Below are positions 50,002-62,940 of a stretch of DNA of 64,000 nucleotides, one piece after another. The position numbers and the translations under genes were made by a program. Source of the DNA: Azolla pinnata. Lineage: Eukaryota > Streptophyta > Polypodiopsida > Salviniales > Salviniaceae. The notes beneath the pieces were generated by a model, which was not told where the DNA came from, did no database searches, and saw only the letters and a program-made list of their open reading frames with translations. The stretch's first letter is position 1; each line of letters starts with the position of its first letter. The stretch is from positions 61,722 through 125,721 of the forward strand of contig JBBBWG010026535.1 in assembly GCA_037176905.1 (NCBI GenBank). The letters run 5' to 3'.

Positions 50002-51930
50002 ACCAAATGTATCACATAAAATGTATTGTTTTTGGTCTCATAAGTCATATTTGACCTTTGAAGATGATAATCAAATCTACCTATCTATCTATCTCAAGTG
50101 ATTGACTCCATGTTAGCACAATACTATCGCCACTAATTCATCAAAATGTTGCATTTCCATGTAAAAAATCATATTCAATCTCTAAAGATGGTAACACAAT
50201 TAGGAAAACATTCTTGAAGATGACTTTTCTTGTTTCAGTCTTACATGGGTTGTTCTAGCTTCTTAAAGGACGTTACCGTTTCTTTCTTTTTCCTACACAT
50301 ACATGTGAACAACGTGCACACTTGGTTGCAATGTCGATCACATAAAATTCTTGAAATTCGATCCTCATTGTTTAATTCTACACATATTGCATGAAAATGT
50401 TTAATTTTCCTTATTTGGAGCTTGATGGACACTGATCCAACCTATTCATCTATCTCAGATGGATCTGTCATAGATATATAGGAAGATAGACGTTGTTGGT
50501 TCCTATTACATGAGAATAAAGATAAAGTGCAACATTAAAAATTCTACATACATACATACATGCACGCATACATACATACTTACACACACACACACACATG
50601 CACACACACATGAGACTACACAAATCGATTTAGAAGAGATAGACTATGGCATTTTCTACCTACAATATTGAGTTCAACCTAACACTGAAGATGTTTTTCC
50701 TTTTTTTTGACACTGAACTACCTTGGAGCTCTTTCAAACCAGAATTTATTTCAAAGTTTCAAGCCATGTGAGCTAGCAACCTTCTCGGAACATCTGATAC
50801 AGACTCGCGAATATGCCAGATATAATGTGGTGGTATGTATGCAAACGATACTTACCATTACAATTGCCTGTTTACACAGAAATTGGATACACAAGAACAC
50901 ATCTCCTAGAACTTTTTGTTTGTAACATGACCAGATCCAGATTTTAAAACAAGCAAGAAGAAACTGTCCAAATGTCTGCACACATTAATTACCAAGATTT
51001 CTGTAGTTGTAACTTAAAGCATGTTAAGGCTTTACAACATACGATCATCGCTGAATAAGGTCACAAGACCTACACACTTTGTCAGTACATGAACACTGGG
51101 AGTTTAGGGAATGGGTGCAAAAAAGCATACCGAGTGATAACCCATACGGAAAACCAGCGTTGGGTCTTCTTCAAGTTGAGTTTCAGCCCATACTTGGCCC
51201 ATTCTATGCATGTGTTGTAGAAGTGGAAGATGCGAAATTTTCAAGTCTTTTATGCTGTCCAGCCCATCTTCTCTTGATATTACAAGGAAGTGCTTCCGAC
51301 CCTAGTAAAACAGTTCGTGCTTACAAATATATTATAGATGACCTCTGAAACATAGAGCATATCAATGCAACATAAAAGTTCCTTCAAGAAATACGATTAC
51401 AGATCTGATTCCTTCTAATGATGGGTTGAATGTTTGCCAAAAATAAATTTCTACTTTCATACATTCTAAACACATAACCTAAACATATACGCATAACACA
51501 CCTATGTCTACCTCCACATCCATCCATCAGTACGTACATATGCATGTTAGCATACACCATTCAAACACGTGCATGGTAAAACACATCCGTAGCATCCACA
51601 ATTCAATCGCATACATGGGCTACACCATTCAAATACACACGTATATGCCATACAACATTCAAACACACATACACGGGCTCTGTACCATTCCAACACAAAA
51701 GAATTAGTGAGCGAGGAGTTATTTCTATCAGATTGCAAGGGATTTTGTCGATCTATCCATCTATCAATCTGCATCCGTACCTTGGGATATTTGTCAGAGA
51801 TTAAAATAGCTTCATCTGTAACTTGAAGCACCAAGTCTTTCAAGTTACATTGATGTGGATGTGAAGCCATCTTTCTGAGCTCATCAGCCCATTGATCTGT
51901 TTTCTCTCGTCTAGATTCCTCTCTCTCCAT
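49601..51930 (-). CDS. Truncated aprataxin-like paralogue, HIT plus zinc finger only (215 aa)
   Basis: Tandem partial duplicate of the aprataxin-like gene to its left. Exons in transcript order: 51930-51781, 51301-51131 and 49927-49601. Exon 51301-51131 has exactly the 171-nt length of its counterpart, and all splice phases match the last part of the larger gene. It retains WADELRKMASHP, KHFLVISREDGLDSIKDL, FRMGYHS, MRQLHMHIVSQDF, HWNSFTTAFFRDSKGV and a CHRCQRV...H...C finger. The kinase, macro and PBZ exons are absent from the 1.08 kb to the next gene. The proposed start MEREESRREKTDQW lies directly after TTTCAG, so it may be a former internal exon recruited as a first exon, or the copy may be a transcribed or untranscribed pseudogene. 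The open frames are intact. Confidence 0.75.
49940..49998. repeat. (CT)n microsatellite in paralogue intron
   Basis: About 29 CT units, only 12 bp from the exon boundary at 49927. On the transcribed strand this is a GA tract just upstream of the last acceptor. Confidence 0.95.
50547..50612. repeat. (CATA)n and (CA)n microsatellites
   Basis: ACATACATACATGC followed by CACACA runs in the intron of the truncated aprataxin-like paralogue. Confidence 0.85.
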
Positions 51931-53011
51931 CTGAAATCAGATTCTTCCTCCTTCCCGAGATGCGTGCTTTCCCGCACAAATGACAAAGAGTATAATTCAA
52001 AGGTTCTAGATGGCCCATTAATTTCTTTGCTGAAAGATTACAACCCTAAATTCTTCTCTTGTGCCTTGATCTTGTAAACTTTTACTCTGCCCTAATTTTT
52101 TATGCAAGTACACACTCAGACCATGCTTCAATTGAAATCTCCGTTGGTGAAGTTATTGCGATGCTCCGCAAAAGCATAACTACTCAAGAACGATTGTCAA
52201 ATGCTTCGAATCTGGAAGGATATGGTATAGCTTGTTCGACCGATTGTAAACTTCAAGCAAGTTTTTGCTTTGAGAGCAAGATAGTTTGAGGGTTAGAAGG
52301 TTTAGGGGTTAGCAACTGCAGCATTCACTTGTTTACTTGTATTCGCATATTTGGGGGCTTTCGTACTAATATATATGAACGATGCATCAATTTTATTGGA
52401 CTAACTTCCCATGGATTCGTACATTTGGTATGATTGTTCTCATCTGAAATCATGGATTACAATGATCTTGGTTATTGTCCCAGGCCAAGACCACTGCCCA
52501 TGACATTTGCAATGAGGACACTTTAAACGTTACAAAAATCAAATGCAATTCCTGATGCTTCACAATATCCTCGTGCTAGAATTCAAGTATAAGACAATCT
52601 AAGTCTCCAAATCAATGAATCATTAACCTCAACACAGTTGGCGATGTCTGCCTTCAATTTGTAACAAATCCAGGAAAATGATTTAATTGTCGGCATTTTA
52701 GCTTGAAGATCAGCTCATCCTCATTACAATAAAAGCACATTTGTTTGATGCTTATGACAAACCAGGAATTGGATGTACTTTGCTATAGTAATGATTATTT
52801 GAATCAATCTTACAATTTGTAAACAAACCATCATCCACCAATGCTTCAATTGCAAGTCAGTCGAACATAATGATGGGAGTATCCTATTCCACTAGAATGC
52901 TATGATTTAAATTTGCTACATTTGAGCGATGACTGTAAACTTGGAGATTTTTTTGGAAAAGAATAGCCTCTCCTCCCGTGTTATCACTCATGACATCCAA
53001 AGCTAAGCAAG
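51931..53011. other. Intergenic region upstream of truncated paralogue
   Basis: No kinase, macro or PBZ sequence could be found here, which is the reason the paralogue is called truncated. A 76-codon frame (52059-52289) has no recognised family. The right end should carry the 3' UTR of the next gene. Confidence 0.5.
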
Positions 53012-55909
53012 CTATAAACCATCAATGGCTTGGAAGGGCACAAGGCTTTTCGACCTCACCCTCAAGTACAATACGATTGAAACAATCAAAGCTCCTAACG
53101 ACAACATGAGTGCGAAAATACTTAAGGTAATTGATGGGCTGCCTTGCTGTGATGGAGATATTTGAGCTGATGGGAGAACTTCCAGAGGTATCCAGTCGCA
53201 ACTAGCAGTGTAGTGTTGATATGCAGCCCATGGAGTATTATTTATTGGGTACCAAAGTCCAGCCATGAAACGATGTGTGCCCCCAATCTTGAACTGAACA
53301 TCCTGTGAAATAAGTCCATAGATTTTGTTTCCACTCACAGTAGCCACAGCCAATAAACAAATATACATTTTGAACCAGTCATCGCACATTTTAGCAAGAT
53401 TTGGTATCATCTTCTTCTTCTTTCAAATACCATACCTGCTGGAGGTAATCGGATGTGCGAAGGGGACGGGAGAACTCGAACACAAAGGTCCCCTTTATTC
53501 CTTCCGATGCATAAGGGCTATCTGATGATGTCAAGCCTGTACAATAATTGGAGACACAAGTAAAATTAGAAGAAACATGCATTGTATAGTTGTGACAATC
53601 ATACCAAGACATTGTATCTAAATGCCCAAGACCTGACTAAATGATGAACATCCTATAAATCGTCTACTCAAAATTACGTTTTCCCCCTAGGCACTTCAAA
53701 TGGGAGAAAAAAGACGATGCAGCAGAAACCGAATTAGAGGAAATATATAATGCCTTCCTTGAAGAAATGCACGCCTTTGTGAGGCCAGCATACTCTTTGT
53801 GTGAACCTAGGGTTGTAAAGTATCTGTACCATAGGTAAGATCCATGCTGGAATGGGACCAGGCACCTTGCCAGTTATTTTGGGCTCCATTGTTTAACACC
53901 TTTGAACCTAAAACATCAGCTCGAGTTAATATGCAGCAATGAGCTTCATCCTGAAAATTGAGAATCGTAACCATAAAGAGACAAACTTCTCACCATTGGG
54001 AAGCAGACCATCAAGGGCACGGCAGTGAGGATTCCATGCATACATATCATTCAAGCTTCCGAAACTAATAGTAATAAAAAAAAAAGAACTTGTTATCATA
54101 CAACCCATGCATACATCACAATACGTTTATATAGTGAATGCCCTTCATACCTGTCTTTGCCTGAACCATTCACGTTGTCATAAATGTTTCCTCCATACAG
54201 ACGGCCTGGGATCGCATTACCAAGTGAGAAGTGCACAAGGTCCACCTCGTGGCCTTCACAAGATTCACTTGAACATGTGTCTGGACCTTCTTTACAACCG
54301 CCCATCTGGTACAAAATCACACATTGCCAGCATAAGAGATCTCCCAATAGTATTCTTGCATCAACAAAAAACGCCCTTAGATAGGCTTGAGACTTGGGGA
54401 TGACAAGTCAGCATAAAGAACATTCCATTTTCCTGGAAGAAAGTGTGTTCATGTGAATAGATATTGCTTGCATCTGAATAACTCACATTATTGTAAGTTG
54501 CATCATCCCCAATACCAAACATCAGTCCAATTGATGGGCACTTGTTCTTGTCTCTGCAACATCACGGTCATAGGCAACCTATCAATGATACTGGATTAGG
54601 GTCATTTTTGTTAGCTGTCCATTGACAGCTCATTGAGAAACTATCAAGCCTTGGTTTTATCAATATTTAACGTTAAACATATTAAACCAGTACTGTAAGA
54701 ACATGTGGTGTTTTTAGTTTCATATTCGCATACCGTTTTTTATCGCATATAAAACAGGTCAAAGCTTAGGTTTAATGAGTAGTTTCAGAAACTTACTGTA
54801 AGGTACTTTACACAACTTCTTCTTTCAAAAATCCGTCTATACTCTTTGAAAATTGACAGGAAGTTCATCAAATTGAATAATTATAGAAGAATAGCATATA
54901 AATGGTTTATTGATTTAAAGGACTATAAACAAATGTGAACTGATTCTAAGATCCATCACAGTTCTGGCGCACGGCCACTTTGCTTCATGACCTCAGTACC
55001 CTCATTATTAACACCGAACTATCATTATTTCTCACAGTTGATGTGTGCTTCCCTTGCCTCAGGGATTTTCTTGATGTTGGAAATCTTTTGAAGCCAAAAC
55101 TTTTAAGTCTCTATGTGTCAAAGAACCTTACATTTGTCAATAACAAGATTCTTATCTTCTTTGGGTGGTGAACCGAGATGAAAACACTACCTTTAAAAGC
55201 CTAAATAGTTACAGATTCCTGTAGTAGGCACAAAAGAGAATTTTATTTTCGCTTACCCCTGTGTATAAGTATATGGCCCTTCAAACTCCAGCAGAAAGAA
55301 CATGTCATGTCCATCATGGGCCACCTAACAAAGACATCTCTCTCTCTCTCTTTCAGAGCATGAAATATGCACAAAAAAAACTGTACAATCTGATATTGTA
55401 TTTTTGTTAACGGTTTGAAATTACTCAGCAGCCTCAACTCAATGTATTAATTTGATGTGTTTTCTCACATATGGCGATCACTATATCTTGATTTATAGAA
55501 GCTGGTGAACCCCAGAAGAATGAGCCCAAGTACTGTTTCAGAATCTAGACTGAACACTGTACCCCATGAAAAATCCACACAATGTACTACACAAAATGCG
55601 CATCAATATATAGGAAAGTTGATTGACCTTGATATTGAGGGAGCCATAGGGGTAGGGAGAGTCTGGATCTGGCTGTATAGCTTGCAGAGGGGTGAAGGAT
55701 TGAGCACCTGTGATGGACGCCCAGTCGGAGGAATCGGCATCAACGGTGATGAGGCCGGGATGGAAAGAGGCGTGGAGGGTCAAGGACGGGCGATGGCAAT
55801 CTGGAGGCGGAGCACCGCCATCGTTGTGGGCTCTGGACGAAGGGAGGAGAGGAAAGCCGAAAGGAGAGATCCAGAGGATGCAGAACAAGAGGAAGTGCCG
55901 TTGCTCCAT
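53012..55909 (-). CDS. Cytochrome c-552/DMSO reductase-like heme-binding domain membrane protein (370 aa)
   Basis: Member of a conserved plant family annotated for a heme-binding fold related to ethylbenzene dehydrogenase gamma (EB_dh). Its biochemical role is not established. Exons in transcript order: 55909-55628, 55324-55257, 54553-54487, 54305-54151, 54064-53994, 53907-53830, 53536-53436 and 53302-53012 (1113 nt, phases consistent). Residues 1-26 are a signal peptide (hydrophobic LLFCILWISPFGFPLL). The ectodomain carries DADSSDWASI, AHDGHDMFFLLEFEG, KCPSIGLMFGIGDDATYNN, a Cys-rich loop (GGCKEGPDTCSSESC), GHEVDLVHFSLGNAIPGRLYGGN, MYAWNPHCRALDG, FEFSRPLRT and HYTASCDW. A single C-terminal transmembrane helix (about 338-358, LSIFALMLSLGALIVSIVLYL) and a short basic tail follow. 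This predicts a type I protein in the secretory pathway. Confidence 0.88.
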
Positions 55910-55994
55910 GAACCGGTTGCTGTTTGGGCCAGCAAGAAGCAGAGACTTGCTACACGCACACCCAAAGTTTGACCTCTTGAATCACTGCCAGAGT

Positions 55995-56402
55995 TTCGCA
56001 GTAGGGCACTCTACAACCGATCTGATGCAGAGGAAGGGCTCTCTGTGCCTTCCTTCCAAGCTTTCATGCCAAATCTTGCCGTCCAAACCCTACATCTTTT
56101 GTACATCTTGGAGTGATTCAATGGCTTGCTTCTTCTTCTGCATTCTGTCACTGTCTTGAAGTAGCTAGACAGCAATCCTCCACAAGTTGACATCAAAGCC
56201 TGAAGCAGGGCATCCCACAACCGATCTGATACAGAGAACTCTCTTCTGTGCCTTCCTTCCAAGCTTTCATGTCAATTCTTGCCGTCCAATCTCTACATCT
56301 TTTGCACATCTTGGAGTGATTCAACGGCTTGCTTCTTCTTCTGCATTCCGTCACTGTCTTGAAGTAGCTAGACAGCAATCCTCAACAAGTTGACATCAAA
56401 GC
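55995..56402. repeat. 203-bp direct tandem duplication
   Basis: Two copies, about 90% identical by eye: 'caaccgatctgat' at about 56013 and 56217, and 'gacatcaaagc' at about 56190 and 56393. The pair sits just upstream of the heme-binding-protein start codon, between it and the 3' end of the kinase gene. Confidence 0.88.
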
Positions 56403-56958
56403 AAGAAAACCTGCCACTGTAATGCCCAACCGCATTACCAGAAAATGCATTTGGAAGCATCTTCACTTCATTGTATGCAGAATCTTCACAAACCCATATC
56501 AATATGCTGATCATAGCCAACTCTAACTAGAATTAGGGTAAGAATACTCAGGTTCACCTTCAGTGAAGTTCATTTTCTTTTAGCGCGATCCCAACAACCA
56601 GTTCTTTGCTAGCCTGCAGAAAACTCATCCAAAATACCAGACACAAACTTGTGTTGTTTGTATAATCAGTGGATATAGTTACAAACGCTGATTTTTTGTC
56701 GATTTGTTTTAGAAAAATAAGAATGTTGAATCCAATCGCACAGGATGAAAATACATACAAAGCCATGACCACTCTCGTGTTCAGATGATATACTATGCTC
56801 CACGAGCTTGAAACCATTATACAAAGGATCAAAGAGGAATGTTTTCTACAAGTACATAGGACCCATGGATGAAAGTCCTCTTTCCACAATCAATAAATAG
56901 GTAAGGAACAAGATACGTATACTTTTATACACTCCGACGAGTAAAAGAGTAAAAATTT
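56403..56958. other. Kinase 3' flank
   Basis: Lies after the stop codon of the PB1-Raf-like kinase. The 109-codon minus-strand frame at 56560-56889 has no recognisable domain and is probably chance within the 3' UTR. Confidence 0.4.
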
Positions 56959-59900
56959 TCATTGTTTAAATATTTGGCCCTTGGGGTTTTGGGGTAGTGA
57001 TGCTTCCATTGCTCGTAGAGTTGCCGCAACCTCAGCAAAAGTGGGACGATCGGCTGGATCTGCTGCCCAACATCTTTCCATCAGTGTTTTCCATCCCACA
57101 TCACACCATTTAGGAACTGTAGGCCGTAACGTATTGTTCACAATCCCTCCTTCACATTTCAATATGAGGTACCGTTAGTGAGTTGAAATTATTTCCTATA
57201 CCATCTACACAGATCTATCAAATGATGCAGAGTCATTGATGCTTATGGGAAAGACTCAAACATTCTAATTCCTTGAACCATCACCAGACTACTTATGTTA
57301 TTCAAATTAACAGGATAGAAGCTACCAACAAAAACCAGAATAGTATGCATGTATAGAAAAGCTGCAGTCACGCTTTTGAAGTTACAGGATTACTCATATG
57401 CTTTTCAGTAATGACGAGAATAAGCCCAGCTTTTACATAATACACATTACCAATGATTGCTCCATAGTGCATGTTTGCATATGGTTCCTCTCCTGTGAGA
57501 AGCTCCCACATTACTATGCCAAATGAGAACACGTCAACCTGATTCAAAAGACATGCCAACATTAATGCATTTCTTTGATGTTAATAGATGATATTGATGA
57601 TCATCACCACCTTTTCAGAAACTAAATTGCTGTTGCCATTGAGCAATTCTGGGGCCATCCATGGAAGTGTTCCTCTTACACCACCTGATACAAAAGTTTG
57701 TTGCTTGACTTTCGATAGACCAAGATCAGCAACCTGACAGTGGAAAAAGGAAAGCAGACCCCGTTAGTGACATTATAAATGATGCTTTTTCTAGAAATAT
57801 ATATGGTTAAACATTACAAAAATGAGGATTAACCGAGTGATTCTGTTATGGGGATGTAATGATTCAATATATGCTGCAGTAATGAAGATGGACATAGTGG
57901 AAGATCCACAGTACACTGTAAACTAAAACTCTGGAGCATTTAGAAGAAAATAAAATATATACAGTAAAAAAAGACACATGTTTGCAGTTCTCGACCATTT
58001 CATGAAAGTGTACTTAATGAACACAATCAGGCATAGCTCTGTAGCATTATATTGCATTTTAGGTAGCATTATCTCCGCATTTTAATTAGAGTATTGATAT
58101 TGCTAGACACAAAGATGGACACTTACTCTTATATGTCTTCATAGAAAGTTTCATTACTCAAGCAAGCATACTGTGACACATATCACAGAAAACTTCCATG
58201 TAGATGGGGGATTAGATTAAGAGTATCTAATCAATTGAGAACAAAGAAAAGCCGATAACACACGCCATTGTCCAATCTATTATAGAATCATCATTCCTGC
58301 CAAACACCAGCCATGAGAGATAAGCCCTCTTTAGTTCCATTGTTAGTCTTGTAAGACAATCATATTCCTTAATTCGGCTATCCTAGCAGGTGCTTTAGCA
58401 ATCATTGAATTTAGCATTTGCTTCTCTCTTGCACGCTCAATCCAACCATAGCCACATATTTGTTATGCATGGGAACAGTTAAGGTGAAGGTCTATAGCAT
58501 CATATAAAATAGACCTTAAGGGTGGCCGATATAATCATACAAGTATTGAAGCACACCATCTAGCAACTGCTTGAATTACAGATCTACTAATGATAATAGA
58601 AGATTAGAAAGAAAAAGAATAGATTACAGGTGCTCATCCACAACAACCACCCAGCAGGAAAGAATTAGAGATTAGTGTAAAATTATATTTATGTCCCATA
58701 TACAATACTTCAGAAGTTGATCAAACACATCTCACAAAGAGAACCTACCCTTACCAATACAGTCTTCACAGCATCTTAAGATGTCATAATGGAAGGAGGC
58801 AGCTAGTCACCTTTATATAGGTCAACTTTTTAGGCTCCTAGACCATCACGTGCTCACACGTGTCATGCGACCATATGCGTTTGCCGCAAGTCCTAAGATA
58901 ATCAGCTTCCCACTTATATTACTCTAAACCATTAAAACTAACCTCTATATTGGTTAATAAGGTTACGCCTATAACAGTTCAATGTACAAAAAGTTAAAGC
59001 CCAAGTAATCACCCTCCAATCATCATTCCTACCATTCAGTACATCAGAAACAACTGGTCGGTTATCACGCCTTTGGAGTTCATTTCTATGCATGTACTAT
59101 ATGGCTTCAGAAATGACTGATAAGTTAAAACCATGGTGGGCAAAACAAGAGAACCTGCCACGGCTGTTTCTCACCTGCCAGTGCATTTAATCATACAACA
59201 ACAGGAGATAATGAACGGGCAGATGATCACCATGATTCTGATAGGGATAAGCAAATCGAATCTTCCCCTCATCAAAACATAATTTGAAAAAAACGTTTCA
59301 TTCCATCAAACTATGCAGAAGTGCATACTGTCAAAGTTGAAATAAAAGGGTCTCAGGTTATAACCTTGCAGATGGGTCGCTGAACATCTCTTAGATTGAC
59401 AAGAAGATTCTCACATTTTATATCAAAATGAACCACATTCTTAGCATGCAAATACTCCATCCCGAATGCCGCATCCATTGCAATAAGCAAGCGTTTGCGG
59501 CGATCTAATGTCCTGGCAAATTGTATCCAGGTCAAGACAGTAGTAATAAATCTATATTTCGCATACCTATTCTTTATAGCTGTTAATTCACTACATGTCA
59601 CAATCCTGATGTTGTACCTGTCTTTGTTCTGTAACACCTGCTTCAATGACCCATTAACCATGTATTCTGTCACAGTAGCCAGAGTCCCACCAGGTCCATC
59701 AGGTACAACACCATAAAATGCAACAACATTGGGATGATGTAATTTCCCAAGAATAATTGCTTCACGCCAAAAGTCATCCATCTAAAAGGAAGTTTATAAC
59801 ATCAAACGGTCACTTCCTGAAATTGAACATTGAATAGCACATCAGGCAGTCAATGGAATACACACCAGTCTTTGTCTTTCTGCTTCTCGACCAGAAAAAC

Positions 59901-62631
59901 AACTGGCTTTAATCCGCTTGATCGCAACGTCTGTTCCCCTCCATTTTCCATGATACACTGTACCAAATGTGCCTGACCCTAATTCTCTTAATTCTTCCAG
60001 ATCACAATTTTTTATTACCTGAAAGTACATGCATGACATGTAAACATTTAACGAATAGAAACAATACTGCAGAAGATTAAAATGTGAATGAATAATCACC
60101 TGTAAACCATGTATTCTTGCTGCAGCCTCTGCAGAAGCCACAGGATCTGTTGACACATAATTGGAAGAGTTGGACCCCTCAACTTCTTCTAAGTCCACCC
60201 TGTACTCCTGCAAAAACCCCTCTCTTTCTTAACAGCTCCAGAGAAAATATGATATAATTTCTTTTCCGATTTCACATACCTCAGCCACAGTTTCTTTATT
60301 AACATCAGATACCAAAACAATCTGATCTTCCATAGGTTTCTCATGCAACCCAAGTTGTGGAACTACAGATGTGTCACGTTCGCCCCAGGCTTCCCACGAA
60401 TCAATCAAAGTTGTTGTAGGTGGGATGCTAACAAGTCCAGACAACATCACATGATTTGCAGTATCTTTCATGCCCGATAAAGCTTTCCTTTGTATTCCCT
60501 CGTTTGAGGTATCCATGAATGTTGCTGACACTATTTTTTCAAACTCCTCTTTTGAAGGTAAAGCATCATGAATCATCCTTTGTTCGGGATCATTAAACCT
60601 TTTTTTACCAGATAGCATAAAATCTTCTAATGTCTCTATCTCTCCAGCCTTGTTTGACCCGAGACTCCCGTCTAATGAGCATTTCGCTGGTGTGCAATCA
60701 ACCCGTCGAGTTGATTGGAGCAAGTTTTCAACCATCTCTAATGCTGAAAAGTCATCTACAATTGATGACAAGGCCTCTTTAAGATTATCAGTCTCACGTT
60801 CAGCCTTATGCATTGTGACTTTTCCAGGAGGATCTTGTTCTAAATATGGAAGCGATTGAGACTGATATTTATCAAGATAAGGAAGGAATTCTTTATCATC
60901 ACTTTTGTGACCACCTGCCGAGATGATATTCGTAGAGCTACCAGTGTAATTCTCTGAAAGATTTGGCCACCCTTGGTGATTACCCAAACTAAGCATACCT
61001 TCTTCGTAGTTCTCTGAGCTCAAAAATGGATCGGGAGGAGTCCATTGTAAATGCATAAATTTCTCATTATGCTGACTATGGATTGCCAAATTATCAGGAA
61101 ATTCTTGCGAGTGCGCATATGGTTGTTGCCCCTCATCAACAGATCCCATAGCAGGAATTGTTTCTAGGTAAGGGTGATGCATATTTCCAATACCTTGTTG
61201 CAACCGTTTCTCATATTTTGGGTTTTTGATAGAAGTTGAGAGTGTTTGAACTTCACTGTCAATGAAGGAGCGTGCAATAGAGGGTCCACTATTGTCTGCT
61301 GTTGCTAAATCTGAAGCAGGAGATGCATCATAGATCGGGAAGCGATCCCAATCGTAATCATCATTGCGTTGCTCATAAAGGATTTGTTTATCAAGCTCAT
61401 GTTTCTTTGGTCTACCTATCGTGGCAGGTGGTTCATCATCACTGACAAATAGTAAGTTCTTAGAATGGTTTCTCACTGGACGGTGATTTTCATGAAGTTG
61501 TTTCTGTAGGAGTGCACCTGGAGACAGTGAAAATTGATCATTTGGTATCTGAGCATCTGAGCCTTGAAACTTTTCATGGAGTTGTTTCTGTAGAAATGCA
61601 CCAGGAGACAATGAAAATTGATCACCGCCTAGATGAGCATCTGAGCTCTTGAAACCTTCATTGACATCCAAGAGATTCATGTTGATTCCAGGGTTCCCTC
61701 TCTCTTCATCTTTGTCTTCACTTTGATATATTGACAATTTCTCTTCCTGCAGTAGCCTTGGGGAACCTACTGGGCTGAGTTTCTTTTCTAGAAATTTGCT
61801 TTTGGGTTCAAGATGAGAAGAGAAAGCTGAATCTGCATTCTCTAAATCATAAACATCATTAATACCTGGTGCACCACTATACATACCTAAGTTTGTAAAG
61901 GAATCAGATGGTGAAACTGAGTTTCCAAGAAACCCAAGCTGCTGTTTCCTGATGGTATCATGAGGCAGCTGAGGAAATGGATGAGGCTTAAGGTTATTGG
62001 GATTGTCCTCAGTTCTGGTAAATAATTGAAATGATAAATGGCCTTCTGTAGGCCAAACTTCAGATTGAAGGTTTTTATTCATATGAGAAACTCCTCTGCC
62101 TTGCTTTTCAATTCCATTCCATGCCTCATAAGCATCGTTCATGTTATTATCCGACCCTATGGACCCTTCTGCAAACATACTGAACTTGTTTTGCATTACA
62201 GATGATACAATATCGATTGCTGCAGATGAGTTTACTGCATCCACGAATTTCTGTTCTGAGGTTTTATGGTCCAAAGATATGTCTGGCAAATCCGTCACAT
62301 CAAGATCAGACTTCAAGAAAACAAACACTCGAAGCTTCGATGAGCCACCAATTACGTTCAAACGATCACATTCCTCCATCATATTCTCAAGATCTTCATC
62401 ACATGAAACAGACACAAGTGCATCGAGATCCTCTTCAGGTAACTGATACCGAAAGACTATGTCAGGACCATAGGTCTCCATCATTTTCTTTTCAAATGCA
62501 TTGTAGTTGATGGTATGAGGAACAGAGATCATCCGTGTCTCTCCCCCAACATAGCGCAATTTCATATCTGATGGCCGAGGTAGTATCTTGCCTCCAGAAC
62601 TACACATAAATTTCACTTTTGATGTGCTCAT
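56959..62631 (-). CDS. PB1-domain Raf-like MAPKKK (1108 aa)
   Basis: Plant Raf-like serine/threonine kinase of the B group with an N-terminal PB1 domain. Relatives act upstream of SnRK2s or in ethylene, osmotic or CO2 responses. Exons in transcript order: 62631-60280, 60207-60100, 60018-59866, 59781-59618, 59512-59365, 57733-57611, 57538-57451 and 57149-56959 (3327 nt, phases consistent). PB1 spans about residues 6-108 ([49 protein letters not shown]). A long low-complexity middle follows, with two copies of a segment containing DQFSLSPGA and LQKQLHE. The kinase domain begins near residue 826: G-loop [20 protein letters not shown] (K854), [10 protein letters not shown] (catalytic D956), ADLGLSK in place of the usual DFG (D978), and [11 protein letters not shown]. 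The intron of about 1.6 kb at 57734-59364 is the largest. Confidence 0.93.
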
Positions 62632-62636
62632 TATTG

Positions 62637-62940
62637 TGATTCTTCTTCTTCTTCTTCTTCTTCTTCTTCTTCTTCTTCTTCTTCTTCTTCTACTTCCACT
62701 GCCACTACTACTACTACTAATACTACCCCTTCTTCTACTTCTTCTTCTACCACTACCACTACCACTACCACTACTACAATTTCTATTGCTTCACTACCAC
62801 TACTACTACTAACACTACTAATACTAATACTAATACAACCTCTTCTTCTTCTTCTTCTTCGTCTTCTTCTTCTTCTTCTTCTCTCCCTGATTCTACTTCG
62901 ACTTCGTCTACCTCTACACTACTTCTACTTCAAATGATCA
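62637..62940. repeat. Triplet-repeat block (TTC)n, (TAC)n, (TTC)n
   Basis: TTC repeats (62640-62690), then TAC/CAC-type triplets with TAA variants (about 62695-62830), then TTC again (62840-62885). It begins 6 bp upstream of the kinase ATG, so on the transcript it would be a purine-rich GAA/GTA leader if it lies in the 5' UTR. Confidence 0.93.
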
